Part shown: one piece after another, positions 12,562 through 17,634 of the stretch
How the letters are laid out: every line of letters starts with the position of its first letter
Position numbering within the stretch: the first letter of the stretch is position 1
Virus record (IMG/VR): IMGVR_UViG_3300047094_001338
Span: 1 to 21,342 of that record
Length of the DNA: 21,342 nt
From: a virus
Direction: 5' to 3' (one strand)
Translations under genes and position numbers: made by a program
The notes under the pieces: generated by a model
Database searches by the model: none
What the model saw: the letters and a program-made list of their open reading frames with translations, nothing else
Told to the model about the DNA's origin: nothing

Positions 12562-12663
12562 ATGGTGAATTTAAAAAAGTTAAAATTATTGTATGGTGTA
12601 GTTAATGTTATATTAAATTATTGTGTGTGTTTTATAATATTCTCAATAATTATTGTTTATTGA
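12562..12663 (+). CDS. possible hydrophobic micro-peptide (33 aa)
   Basis: An ATG at 12562 opens a 33-residue frame with a basic start (MVNLKKLKLL) and a long hydrophobic helix (VCFIIFSIIIVY), a layout like type I toxin peptides. Its stop codon lies in the 11-bp inverted repeat. The only nearby -10 box (12551-12556) is too close for a normal leader. AT-rich DNA yields such frames by chance, so support is weak. Confidence 0.22.
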   Translation: MVNLKKLKLLYGVVNVILNYCVCFIIFSIIIVY

Positions 12664-12667
12664 GAAT
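12639..12667. repeat. 11-bp perfect inverted repeat, ATTCTCAATAA type
   Basis: ATTCTCAATAA (12639-12649) and TTATTGAGAAT (12657-12667) are exact reverse complements separated by 7 bases. The same sequence recurs as an inverted repeat at 13345-13372 and a single diverged half-site (TTGAGAAT) lies at about 12683-12690. Confidence 0.75.
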
Positions 12668-12782
12668 CAATTAGGTATTATGTTGAGAATACCCAGATCT
12701 TATGCAAGCTTAGCACGTTAGCATAAGGAGCGCAGTTTGTCAAGTCCGCCGCCCGCGAAAATTTCCCGAGACCCCACACAAG

Positions 12783-12823
12783 ACTTATAATGCCTTGACA
12801 ATCTTATAAGTTCGTGATAGAAT
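12783..12823 (+). promoter_or_regulatory. near-consensus sigma70 promoter with flanking inverted repeat
   Basis: TTGACA at 12795-12800 and TAGAAT at 12818-12823 are spaced 17 bases apart, the optimum. An inverted repeat, ACTTATAA (12783-12790) and TTATAAGT (12804-12811), brackets the -35 box like an operator. Transcription would enter the CTCGACGAG array directly. This is the best canonical promoter seen in the window. Confidence 0.75.
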
Positions 12824-13069
12824 CTCGACGAGTTATGTTACGAGATGCACATAAATTCGACGAGACATCATATATATTGGTATGAATCTCGACGAGACCT
12901 ATATCTAGACTAGATTGCATCTCGACGAGTTTTATGCTACAATACGAAAGCGTTCACAAATCTCGACGAGCTTATGTACGACGACTACGATCTCGACTAC
13001 ACATACACAGGCAACGATTACGCGGATCTCGACGAGTATTATGCACGAGATACACAGGATCTCGACGAG
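12824..13069. repeat. periodic array of CTCGACGAG motifs
   Basis: Near-palindromic CTCGACGAG (CTCG-A-CGAG) or one- or two-base variants start at 12824, 12856, 12888, 12921, 12962, 12992, 13028 and 13061. Steps are 32, 32, 33, 41, 30, 36 and 33 bases, about three helical turns, so most copies face the same side of the DNA. The downstream flank is also partly conserved (TTATG and CGAGAT). The last four copies are in frame in a small gene. It may be iterons, an operator array or a decayed coding repeat. Confidence 0.75.
12938..12943 (+). promoter_or_regulatory. -10 element TACAAT ahead of the repeat-protein gene
   Basis: TACAAT, the -10 form common in the right half, lies 30 bases before the ATG at 12974. 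No clear -35 is present. Confidence 0.4.
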
Positions 13070-13126
13070 GATTATGCGCGAGATGGGCAAGATTACGAAT
13101 CACTTGCATATCGTCATTATGCATGA
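12974..13126 (+). CDS. Asp/Tyr-rich repeat micro-protein (50 aa)
   Basis: The frame reads the 33-bp DNA repeat as 11-residue units: DLDEYYARDTQ then DLDEDYARDGQ, after a looser MYDDYDLDYTYTGNDYA and before DYESLAYRHYA. It is strongly acidic and tyrosine-rich. Repeat steps of 30, 36 and 33 bases keep frame here but not upstream, which argues for coding selection. Two other frames are also open, but one is an arginine-rich mirror and neither shows repeat units that read so regularly. A TACAAT box precedes it and another promoter follows its stop. An acidic DNA-mimic-like role is conceivable, not shown. Confidence 0.5.
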   Translation: MYDDYDLDYTYTGNDYADLDEYYARDTQDLDEDYARDGQDYESLAYRHYA

Positions 13127-13132
13127 TATAAT
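13127..13132 (+). promoter_or_regulatory. -10 element TATAAT
   Basis: TATAAT begins right after the TGA at 13124-13126 and lies 25 bases before the next ATG. Two TCTAGACAC copies occupy the leader. Confidence 0.5.
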
Positions 13133-13157
13133 CTAGACACATCGCATCTAGACACCT

Positions 13158-13310
13158 ATGCTAGCACAAAAGCGCATTGTACAGGTTACACTAGACATTA
13201 TGTGTTATGATGATCTAGATCTAGATCATATTAATTGGCGAGAACTATTACAACTCGAACCGAATGAAGATCTCCATTGTAGGGTGAAAGAGTTCGATCC
13301 ATTCGATTAA
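13158..13310 (+). CDS. small acidic protein (50 aa), cyanobacteria/cyanophage type
   Basis: The product reads MLAQKRIVQVTLDIMCYDDL, DLDHINWRELLQLEPNEDLH, then CRVKEFDPFD. The layout (beta strand, acidic loop, INW..L..LE, beta strand) resembles short cyanobacterial and cyanophage proteins I recall. Codon choice is odd: CTAGAT repeats encode Leu-Asp. The gene has its own TATAAT box, and a hairpin follows its stop. Confidence 0.68.
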   Translation: MLAQKRIVQVTLDIMCYDDLDLDHINWRELLQLEPNEDLHCRVKEFDPFD

Positions 13311-13338
13311 TGTGACAGTTCTTGAATTGGCACAAGAT

Positions 13339-13372
13339 CCCCTATTCTCAATAAGGGGTTTCTTATTGAGAA
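13339..13372 (+). terminator. terminator-like hairpin overlapping an alternative inverted repeat
   Basis: CCCC(TATT) and AATAAGGGG (13339-13358) form a stem followed by TTTCTT. The overlapping TTCTCAATAAG (13345-13355) and CTTATTGAGAA (13362-13372) form an 11-bp perfect stem that would disrupt the first. The two folds are mutually exclusive, as in attenuators. It lies 29 bases after the preceding gene. Confidence 0.6.
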
Positions 13373-13378
13373 TGAATA

Positions 13379-13434
13379 TTTTATGGCAGGGGGAGTGGCG
13401 ATGTATTGTCGTCAGCAGGGATACCCTTCCCCTC
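13379..13434 (+). ncRNA. candidate three-way-junction structured RNA, copy A
   Basis: The element folds as P1 (13389-13395 with 13427-13433), a single U, P2 (GGCGA 13397-13401 with UCGUC 13409-13413), AGCA, and P3 (GGG/CCC, 13418-13420 with 13424-13426) directly abutting P1. Copy B at 17.65 kb has the same fold. In P1 one pair changes from A-U here to C-G there, and one from G-U to G-C. Several G-U pairs would be mismatches on the other strand, so the + strand is favoured. No promoter of its own is evident; it may be processed or act as DNA. Confidence 0.5.
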
Positions 13435-13483
13435 ATTAGATTTCTTATAAGATAGCAGAGCATTAATCCCAAATCAAGGGGAA

Positions 13484-13559
13484 TTGTGCCAGTTCTCCTA
13501 GTGGCACAAGGGGGGTTGTAATCTGCCGCCGAGCGGGTTATGTTGGTTTCGTTCCTGAG
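13484..13559 (+). promoter_or_regulatory. intergenic module with hairpin and GTTCCTGAG leader
   Basis: TTGTGCCA (13484-13491) pairs with TGGCACAA (13502-13509) in a perfect 8-bp stem. A GGGGGGTTGTAAT segment follows, then a weak -10 (TATGTT, 13539-13544) and GTTCCTGAG at 13551-13559. The last motif is shared with three other leaders between 13.5 and 15.0 kb. Confidence 0.55.
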
Positions 13560-13569
13560 GGATTGCTCA

Positions 13570-13773
13570 ATGGTTCTTCTCACTGCCACAAACTACGGTT
13601 GCGTTTTTACTCTTTCTCAGGAAGATGGTGATGAATTGTATTATGCTCCGATTTATGCTGATGGTAGTGTAAATCTTGGTGAATTTGCGCCAGTTGATAT
13701 GGATAGCGCAGATATGGATCATATGGAACTTTTTGATATCAGAAACCAATTGCGTGAGATGGTGGAGGTGTGA
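13570..13773 (+). CDS. acidic protein (67 aa)
   Basis: The ATG at 13570, just after the GTTCCTGAG leader, is the start; an earlier ATG at 13540 lies in the promoter. The product MVLLTATNYGCVFTLSQEDG, then DELYYAPIYADGSVNLGEFA, is beta-rich and becomes very acidic (DMDSADMDHMELFDI). It could be a DNA mimic or a host-protein binder, which is unproven. No family is recognised. Confidence 0.75.
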   Translation: MVLLTATNYGCVFTLSQEDGDELYYAPIYADGSVNLGEFAPVDMDSADMDHMELFDIRNQLREMVEV

Positions 13774-13784
13774 CGGTTTAACAA

Positions 13785-13843
13785 GTGGCACAAGGGGGGT
13801 TGCAATGCCCCCCATCCCCTGATACATTACATTCGTTCCTGAG
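13785..13843 (+). promoter_or_regulatory. intergenic module: GTGGCACA, G6/C6 hairpin, promoter, GTTCCTGAG
   Basis: After GTGGCACA, GGGGGG (13794-13799) pairs with CCCCCC (13808-13813) around TTGCAATG. A -10-like TACATT lies at 13823-13828 and the GTTCCTGAG leader at 13835-13843. No U tract follows the hairpin. Confidence 0.55.
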
Positions 13844-13852
13844 ACACCGACC

Positions 13853-14326
13853 ATGCTGACTGGCAACGCACTGCTGATCAAGGTTAACGAAATGCAGGCA
13901 CAAAACCCGCCTGCTAAGATGTCTGAAATCGTTCGTGCCTGTGGGTATGAACTGGAAGGCAAACTGAAGTATACTCAATTCTACACTGAGTTGCTGACTG
14001 TCAAAGGTATCCTGAACAATGATACTTTGGAGAATGAAATCTCTGAGGAGAATCAGGATCTGTATGCCGAACTGTGTAACCGTTATGGTTCGGATGCAAT
14101 CGATGCATTCCTGGAACTCTATGATGAAAATGATCTGGGTAATTTTGAAGATGCCTATCAGGGTCGTTATGATTCTGAGGCAGCATTTGCAGAGGAAATC
14201 ACCACTGATTGTTATGGTTTGAACGTTCCTTCGTTCGTGATCATTGACTGGCAAGCAACTTGGGATCAGGGTCTCTATTATGACTATGATTTCGTGGATG
14301 GTTTCGTGTTCAGCAAGAATTGGTAA
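13853..14326 (+). CDS. fusion of a cyanobacterial AbrB-type N-terminal domain and an ArdA-like antirestriction domain
   Basis: ArdA proteins mimic B-form DNA and block type I restriction enzymes. Residues 2-53 (LTGNALLIKVNEM, SEIVRACGYEL, FYTELLTVKGI) match the N-terminal pattern of cyanobacterial AbrB regulators (LTG.ALL.KV..L, RxCGY, FY.ALL.AKG). Residues about 70-157 are acidic and carry the ArdA-like order AIDAFLELYDENDLGNFEDA, YQGRYDSEAAFAEE, then FVDGFVF. Full ArdA has about 165-180 residues, so one domain appears replaced. The protein may protect phage DNA and/or touch host regulators, which is inference. Motif clusters flank it on both sides. Confidence 0.78.
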   Translation: MLTGNALLIKVNEMQAQNPPAKMSEIVRACGYELEGKLKYTQFYTELLTVKGILNNDTLENEISEENQDLYAELCNRYGSDAIDAFLELYDENDLGNFEDAYQGRYDSEAAFAEEITTDCYGLNVPSFVIIDWQATWDQGLYYDYDFVDGFVFSKNW

Positions 14327-14327
14327 T

Positions 14328-14490
14328 CTCGACTAGATGATATCAAGATCTCGACGAGACATACACAATTCGTCGAGATCGCATATACGATATACACATC
14401 TCGACGACATATACACACGATATTATAATCTCGACGCACATACACATACGTATCGAGATGTGCAAGAATACGTGACACATTCTCGACACC
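14328..14490. repeat. second, degenerate cluster of CTCGAC motifs in both orientations
   Basis: CTCGAC-type motifs begin at 14328, 14350 (exact CTCGACGAG), 14400, 14430 and 14482. Inverted copies lie near 14369-14377 (TTCGTCGAG) and 14450-14458 (ATCGAG core). The spacers are rich in ATACACA. A 55-codon frame from 14337 crosses it but has no protein-like character. Unlike the first array, copies face both ways and spacing is uneven. Confidence 0.6.
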
Positions 14491-14588
14491 CACCCACCAC
14501 GTGAGCTCGCCTTATGTGCAAGAATATGTGCTTCACCCCACTCACCCCTTCCCACACCATCTAGATGTGCTTTTTATATTCTTAGACT

Positions 14589-14611
14589 AATACCCCTTCG
14601 GGGTATTGTTT
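14589..14611 (+). terminator. rho-independent terminator
   Basis: AATACCCC (14589-14596) and GGGGTATT (14600-14607) form a perfect 8-bp stem with a UUC loop, followed by GTTT. The U run is short but the stem is strong. Confidence 0.75.
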
Positions 14612-14720
14612 CACATCTCTTTAGTATATCTTATAGAGTCTAGATTCTTATCTTCAATGGGAACAAAGGTATTCTAATCAATATTTTGAGTACTGTCAAG
14701 CCCCTGTGGTCCAGTTCGTG

Positions 14721-14781
14721 AAGTGGTACAAGATCGGTTGCAATCCGATGATCCCCCTGATAAATTACATTCGTTCCTGAG
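14721..14781 (+). promoter_or_regulatory. intergenic module with ATCGG/CCGAT hairpin and GTTCCTGAG
   Basis: AGTGGTACA is followed by ATCGG (14733-14737) pairing with CCGAT (14745-14749) around TTGCAAT, the loop seen at 13.8 kb with different arms. A -10-like TAAATT is at 14761-14766 and GTTCCTGAG at 14773-14781. Confidence 0.55.
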
Positions 14782-14789
14782 ATTTCGCC

Positions 14790-14948
14790 ATGACTGAGGT
14801 TAAAGTTCGGGTCGAAACTAACGACGGTTGCGTGACATTTTGGTATGAAAAGTCCAGAGTCAAGAATCCCACCGAAGTTGTGTGCAATCGTGTCACTGAA
14901 CAGTTAATGGGTCTTAACATTAAAGAGGTGAGTGTGACAGTCGCCTAA
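14790..14948 (+). CDS. hypothetical protein (52 aa)
   Basis: The product MTEVKVRVETNDGCVTFWYE, SRVKNPTEVVCNRVTEQL, then VSVTVA has a strand-helix-strand layout with two cysteines. It is a monocistronic unit behind a GTTCCTGAG leader. No family is recognised. Confidence 0.7.
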   Translation: MTEVKVRVETNDGCVTFWYEKSRVKNPTEVVCNRVTEQLMGLNIKEVSVTVA

Positions 14949-15007
14949 GTGCCACATCGGTGCTTGCTAAGCACCTCCCCCCGTGCCATACTACGTTTGT
15001 TCCTGAG
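14949..15007 (+). promoter_or_regulatory. intergenic module with GGTGCTT/AAGCACC hairpin and GTTCCTGAG
   Basis: GGTGCTT (14959-14965) pairs perfectly with AAGCACC (14969-14975). CATACT at 14987-14992 is the -10 candidate and GTTCCTGAG lies at 14999-15007. Confidence 0.55.
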
Positions 15008-15016
15008 AGACACACC

Positions 15017-15145
15017 ATGTTTGATGAACTCTGGCAAGAGATTCAAGATGCTCCTGGTGAGATCTTTGACATTCCCGAACTTCGTGATCTGGATGATGAC
15101 AAGTTCGATGTCAATGACTACATCAACGGAAACTACGACTACTGA
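15017..15145 (+). CDS. very acidic micro-protein (42 aa)
   Basis: The product MFDELWQEIQDAPGEIFDIP continues with ELRDLDDDKFDVNDYINGN and ends YDY. About a third of the residues are Asp or Glu. The ATG at 15017 follows the GTTCCTGAG leader by 9 bases. It is first in a four-gene coupled run of acidic proteins. Function is unknown. Confidence 0.7.
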   Translation: MFDELWQEIQDAPGEIFDIPELRDLDDDKFDVNDYINGNYDY

Positions 15146-15342
15146 TGTTGTTTCAAGTCACCGCAATCGAGTTTGATTTTGATGAGGATGATGACTTTCC
15201 CGAGCATCAATTCTCTAACATTACCGATGAAACGATTGGTATGATTTGGGAAGCAGATGATGAAGATGATCTAGTTGAAGAGATCACATGTGCCACAGGT
15301 TGGTGCATCAAATCCATTGATTATCGTCACGTTCTGAAATGA
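15145..15342 (+). CDS. acidic protein (65 aa)
   Basis: The gene starts in a TGATG overlap. The product begins MLFQVTAIEFDFDEDDDFPE and includes IGMIWEADDEDDLVEEITCA, then WCIKSIDYRHVLK. The strand-acidic loop-helix-strand pattern recurs in T4-like cyanophage small proteins, as I recall. Function is unknown. Confidence 0.78.
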   Translation: MLFQVTAIEFDFDEDDDFPEHQFSNITDETIGMIWEADDEDDLVEEITCATGWCIKSIDYRHVLK

Positions 15343-15539
15343 CCAACAATGCACCCTATGGTTGCCAAACCTATAAGGATCTGCTGGTCATGTTACAATC
15401 TATGACAGCAGAGCAGTTGGACTGCACTCCGACAGTGTATGATCCTGATGCGGATGAGTATTATCCCATCACAACACTGCTCACCGCATCTGACACCAAC
15501 GACGTGTTAGACTCTGATCATCCTTACCTTTCCTTCTGA
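15339..15539 (+). CDS. hypothetical protein (66 aa)
   Basis: An ATGA overlap opens the frame. The product contains YKDLLVMLQSMTAEQLDCTP, TVYDPDADEYYPITTLLTAS and DSDHPYLSF. I recall similar helix-plus-acidic-strand proteins in T4-like cyanophages. It ends in a TGATG overlap. Confidence 0.77.
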   Translation: MTNNAPYGCQTYKDLLVMLQSMTAEQLDCTPTVYDPDADEYYPITTLLTASDTNDVLDSDHPYLSF

Positions 15540-15730
15540 TGAACCGTTCTGAACTTCAAGATGCTTTCATTCTGCAACTGCTGGATGACATGGATCTCAA
15601 AACAATGACCCAACTCTGTTATGATTATCTGGATGAGGGTTATGCTAAGTATTCTGATGAAGAATTGCTCAGTGAGTGTAATGAATACTATCCCGAACTG
15701 CTAGGCGATCCTGCCGTGTCGGACGGTTGA
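15539..15730 (+). CDS. acidic helical protein (63 aa)
   Basis: The product MNRSELQDAFILQLLDDMDL, KTMTQLCYDYLDEGYAKYSD, EELLSECNEYYPELLGD is acidic and helical, ending the four-gene coupled run. It resembles small T4-like cyanophage proteins with no assigned role. An intergenic module follows. Confidence 0.76.
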   Translation: MNRSELQDAFILQLLDDMDLKTMTQLCYDYLDEGYAKYSDEELLSECNEYYPELLGDPAVSDG

Positions 15731-15799
15731 GCAAGTGGCACACAGGGGGTTGCGAGCACCGTGCCCCCGTGCCATACTACGTTCATCAGCAAACAACCA
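15731..15799 (+). promoter_or_regulatory. intergenic module with G5/C5 hairpin and CATACT promoter
   Basis: AGTGGCACACA follows the stop. GGGGG (15745-15749) pairs with CCCCC (15764-15768). CATACT at 15773-15778 is the -10 candidate; the leader (TACGTTCATCAGC) departs from the GTTCCTGAG type. Confidence 0.55.
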
Positions 15800-16699
15800 A
15801 TGCAAAACAAGCACCAAGAGCACCCCGAAGACACCATCCTCACGGGCGACCTTTCCGTTCTGGATTGGTTCACTGCTGCTGGCGCTCTGAGCGTTAAGAT
15901 CGACGGTGCCCCTGCAATCGTGTGGGGCACTGATCCTGCAACGGGTACGTTCTTCGTGGGCACTAAGGCAGTATTCAACAAAAAGAAGATTCGTATTGCT
16001 CACTCTCACGATGAGATTGACCAGCATTATGAAGGCAATGTAGCAGACATTCTTCATTCGTGCTTTGATTATCTGCCACGCACCGAGTCTATCATTCAGG
16101 GTGACTTTATCGGGTTTGGTGGTGAAACTGAATACACTCCGAACGTGATCACCTATAAGTTCGGTGATGTAGTTTCGCAACGTATTATCATCGCACCTCA
16201 CACCTATTATGAAGCAAACGATGACCTTCGTGATAGTTGGGCATTGCCCCTGATGGTGAATCTGCAAAGCGATGATGACGTTCTGTTCGTGAAACCTGAT
16301 GCCTACATTGTACACAATCAGACCTCATTCGCTGATGTAAAAGAGGTTTGTGATTTCGCTCGCCAGATGTCAACTGCGTGTGAGTTCGTTTCTAACAAAG
16401 AAGCAGCAGAGATCAAAAAGCAAATTAACGCCTGCATTCGTGCGGGTGAAGAGATCAATCCTGAGGACTTCGATTGTGACACTAACCTGATGCGTTTGTG
16501 GGCATTGGTGAAGTCAATCAAAGATGACTGTTTGTTCCTCTGCCGTAACAATGGTCCTGCTGCTTATCTCTACGGCAACAGAATCGACGCTGAGGGTTAT
16601 GTGATGACCAATGAGTTTGGTATGTTCAAACTGGTCAATCGTGAGGTCTTTTCTAACGCTAACTTCAACCACGGACGCTTTCAGTGTGCCAATCGTTGA
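15800..16699 (+). CDS. ATP-dependent ligase-like nucleotidyltransferase
   Basis: At 299 residues this is the largest protein in the window. Motifs of the covalent nucleotidyltransferase (DNA/RNA ligase) fold appear in order: motif I KIDG with the likely AMP-accepting lysine K33, TKAVFNK (55-61), a motif III-like IIQGDFIGFG (98-107), motif IV AEGYV (264-268) and motif V FKLVN with K277. The catalytic core seems intact; no OB-fold or zinc domain is present. The start at 15800 is chosen because an ATG at 15761 precedes the promoter. The reaction (strand joining, RNA repair or self-adenylation only) and the substrate are unknown. Confidence 0.78.
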   Translation: MQNKHQEHPEDTILTGDLSVLDWFTAAGALSVKIDGAPAIVWGTDPATGTFFVGTKAVFNKKKIRIAHSHDEIDQHYEGNVADILHSCFDYLPRTESIIQGDFIGFGGETEYTPNVITYKFGDVVSQRIIIAPHTYYEANDDLRDSWALPLMVNLQSDDDVLFVKPDAYIVHNQTSFADVKEVCDFARQMSTACEFVSNKEAAEIKKQINACIRAGEEINPEDFDCDTNLMRLWALVKSIKDDCLFLCRNNGPAAYLYGNRIDAEGYVMTNEFGMFKLVNREVFSNANFNHGRFQCANR

Positions 16700-16756
16700 A
16701 GTGGCACAAGGGGGATTGACTCCCCCCTTCTCACCCTTTATAGTAACTTCAGTTCA
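16685..16756 (+). promoter_or_regulatory. intergenic module with stop codon in a hairpin loop
   Basis: TGTGCCA (16685-16691) pairs with TGGCACA (16702-16708), with the stop TGA (16697-16699) in the loop. A second hairpin, GGGGG (16710-16714) with CCCCC (16722-16726), follows. The -10 is TATAGT (16739-16744) and the leader motif CAGTTCA (16750-16756) is the first of this type in the window. Confidence 0.6.
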
Positions 16757-16765
16757 ATCAAACCA

Positions 16766-17332
16766 ATGGAAACCTTCCTCGAGACTTCCTTCCAGAATGT
16801 ACGTTCTTCAAAGCGTACAGATGAGTTCCACAAGGTGCTTTTAGATGAGGTTCTGAATGCAAACCCTCAGTGGGCAGAGTATGACTGGCAGTATGAATAC
16901 CAACTGCCCGTAGACGGTTTCGGAGGCACCTTTGACATTGACATTGCTGGGTTTGTTGATAGTCAACTTAAAGTTGCAATTCTTGGCAAAGCACTCAACA
17001 GCAACATCAACAAAAACATCAAAAATTATGCTAACACCAGTGTAGGCGAAGCGGCACGTTTGATGTACGCTCCTGACATCATCCTGGAAAAAGTGCTGTT
17101 CGTGAGTGTTCTTCCCCGTGTGGCACCTCGCTTCAACAAAGCAGGCGAAGTTCAGGGATTCGATGACGTTGTGGGTGCCAAAGAGCGCACTAAGATTAAC
17201 ACCGTTTTGCAGTTCCAATACGGTGGCAAAGTAGAGGCAATCGACCTGTTCTTTGACATTGACAATGTTAAAGTTCTGACTGAGTTCAACACCGTTAGCA
17301 TCAGCAACCTGGATCCGCTGGTGCTGGTGTGA
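16766..17332 (+). CDS. hypothetical protein (188 aa), weak nuclease-like pattern
   Basis: The protein has a helical N-terminus, then EYQLPVDGFGGTFDIDIAGF (44-63) and VAILGKALNSNINKNIKNYA (70-89), then GEAARL. The order E44, D57/D59, strand, K75 followed by SN..KN..N is reminiscent of PD-(D/E)XK nucleases, but the acidic residue two before the lysine is a leucine, so activity is doubtful. The C-terminal half is beta-rich. It has its own module and is followed by another. I do not recognise a named family. Confidence 0.75.
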   Translation: METFLETSFQNVRSSKRTDEFHKVLLDEVLNANPQWAEYDWQYEYQLPVDGFGGTFDIDIAGFVDSQLKVAILGKALNSNINKNIKNYANTSVGEAARLMYAPDIILEKVLFVSVLPRVAPRFNKAGEVQGFDDVVGAKERTKINTVLQFQYGGKVEAIDLFFDIDNVKVLTEFNTVSISNLDPLVLV

Positions 17333-17400
17333 CGGTTCAGGGGGTGGCACACGCTGCCCCCATCCTGCTCCGCTGTGCCTTTATACTGATCTCAGTTCAG
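17333..17400 (+). promoter_or_regulatory. intergenic module with TATACT promoter and CTCAGTTCAG leader
   Basis: GGGGG (17340-17344) pairs with CCCCC (17357-17361) around a GGCACAC motif. TATACT is at 17382-17387 and CTCAGTTCAG at 17391-17400. ACTGA-TC-TCAGT across the start region is a perfect 5-bp inverted repeat. Confidence 0.65.
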
Positions 17401-17410
17401 ACAAAGACCG

Positions 17411-17584
17411 ATGACCCGCTACGACGTGATCTGCCCTTCCGCTCCCTGGGAGAACACTACCACTGATGAGGATCGTGCCTACGACCTCTGCTATTCTCTG
17501 AGCGAGGACTACGGTTACGCTGAGATTCGCCAGAACGGAATGGTCATCGCAGACTATGGCAACCCTGCCACCTTCCTTGGTTGA
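17411..17584 (+). CDS. hypothetical protein (57 aa)
   Basis: The product MTRYDVICPSAPWENTTTDE continues with DRAYDLCYSLSEDYGYAEIR and NGMVIADYG. It has two cysteines and a strand-helix-strand layout. It sits alone between a promoter module and a strong terminator. No family is recognised. Confidence 0.72.
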   Translation: MTRYDVICPSAPWENTTTDEDRAYDLCYSLSEDYGYAEIRQNGMVIADYGNPATFLG

Positions 17585-17588
17585 CACT

Positions 17589-17617
17589 AAGGGGAGCAAA
17601 TACGCTCCCTTTTTTTA
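17589..17617 (+). terminator. strong rho-independent terminator
   Basis: GGGAGC (17592-17597) and GCTCCC (17604-17609) form a perfect stem, extended by outer A-T and G-T pairs, with loop AAATAC and a run of eight Ts (17610-17617). Confidence 0.9.
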
Positions 17618-17634
17618 TACTTTTCTTTTTTTTA

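Larger units (their letters stand above)
12504..12823. other. AT-rich non-coding block with inverted repeats (candidate origin or control region)
   Basis: Bases 12504-12690 are very poor in G and C. The block holds a TATAAT at 12551-12556, a perfect 11-bp inverted repeat (12639-12667), and a CTTATGC/GCATAAG inverted repeat (12699-12705 and 12721-12727). A GC-rich patch (about 12740-12775) follows, then a strong promoter. The order of easily melted DNA, promoter and repeated motifs is that of many replication origins. This is inference only. Confidence 0.45.
14505..14789. other. non-coding stretch after the second motif cluster
   Basis: No credible gene is seen. It contains a near repeat of TGTGCAAGAATA (also at about 14460), the palindrome CATCTAGATG, a terminator (14589-14611), and from about 14700 the usual intergenic module. 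The middle (14612-14700) is AT-rich without recognised signals. Confidence 0.6.

Noticed and set aside
12824-13069. CRISPR array
   Set aside because: The conserved core is only 9-11 bases with partly conserved flanks; spacers are not unique sequences of fixed length, and there are no cas genes.
12915-13136. Two alternative open frames across the motif array (73 and 65 codons)
   Set aside because: They exist because the repeat lacks stops in all frames. One is Arg-rich, the other Thr/Ile/Ser-rich, and neither gives regular repeat units or a leader.
14337-14504. 55-codon frame through the second CTCGAC cluster
   Set aside because: Composition is dominated by His, Thr, Arg and Ile from the DNA repeat. 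No promoter or ribosome site is seen.
15701-16315. Minus-strand frame (204 codons) opposite the ligase-like gene
   Set aside because: The + strand carries ordered ligase motifs. The minus frame has a biased composition and no start signal.
16766-17332. Naming the product a PD-(D/E)XK nuclease
   Set aside because: The acid two residues before the putative catalytic lysine is replaced by leucine, so the motif is incomplete.
16841-17350. Minus-strand frame (169 codons) opposite the 188-residue protein
   Set aside because: The + strand gene has promoter module, start and stop in order; the minus frame runs through them.
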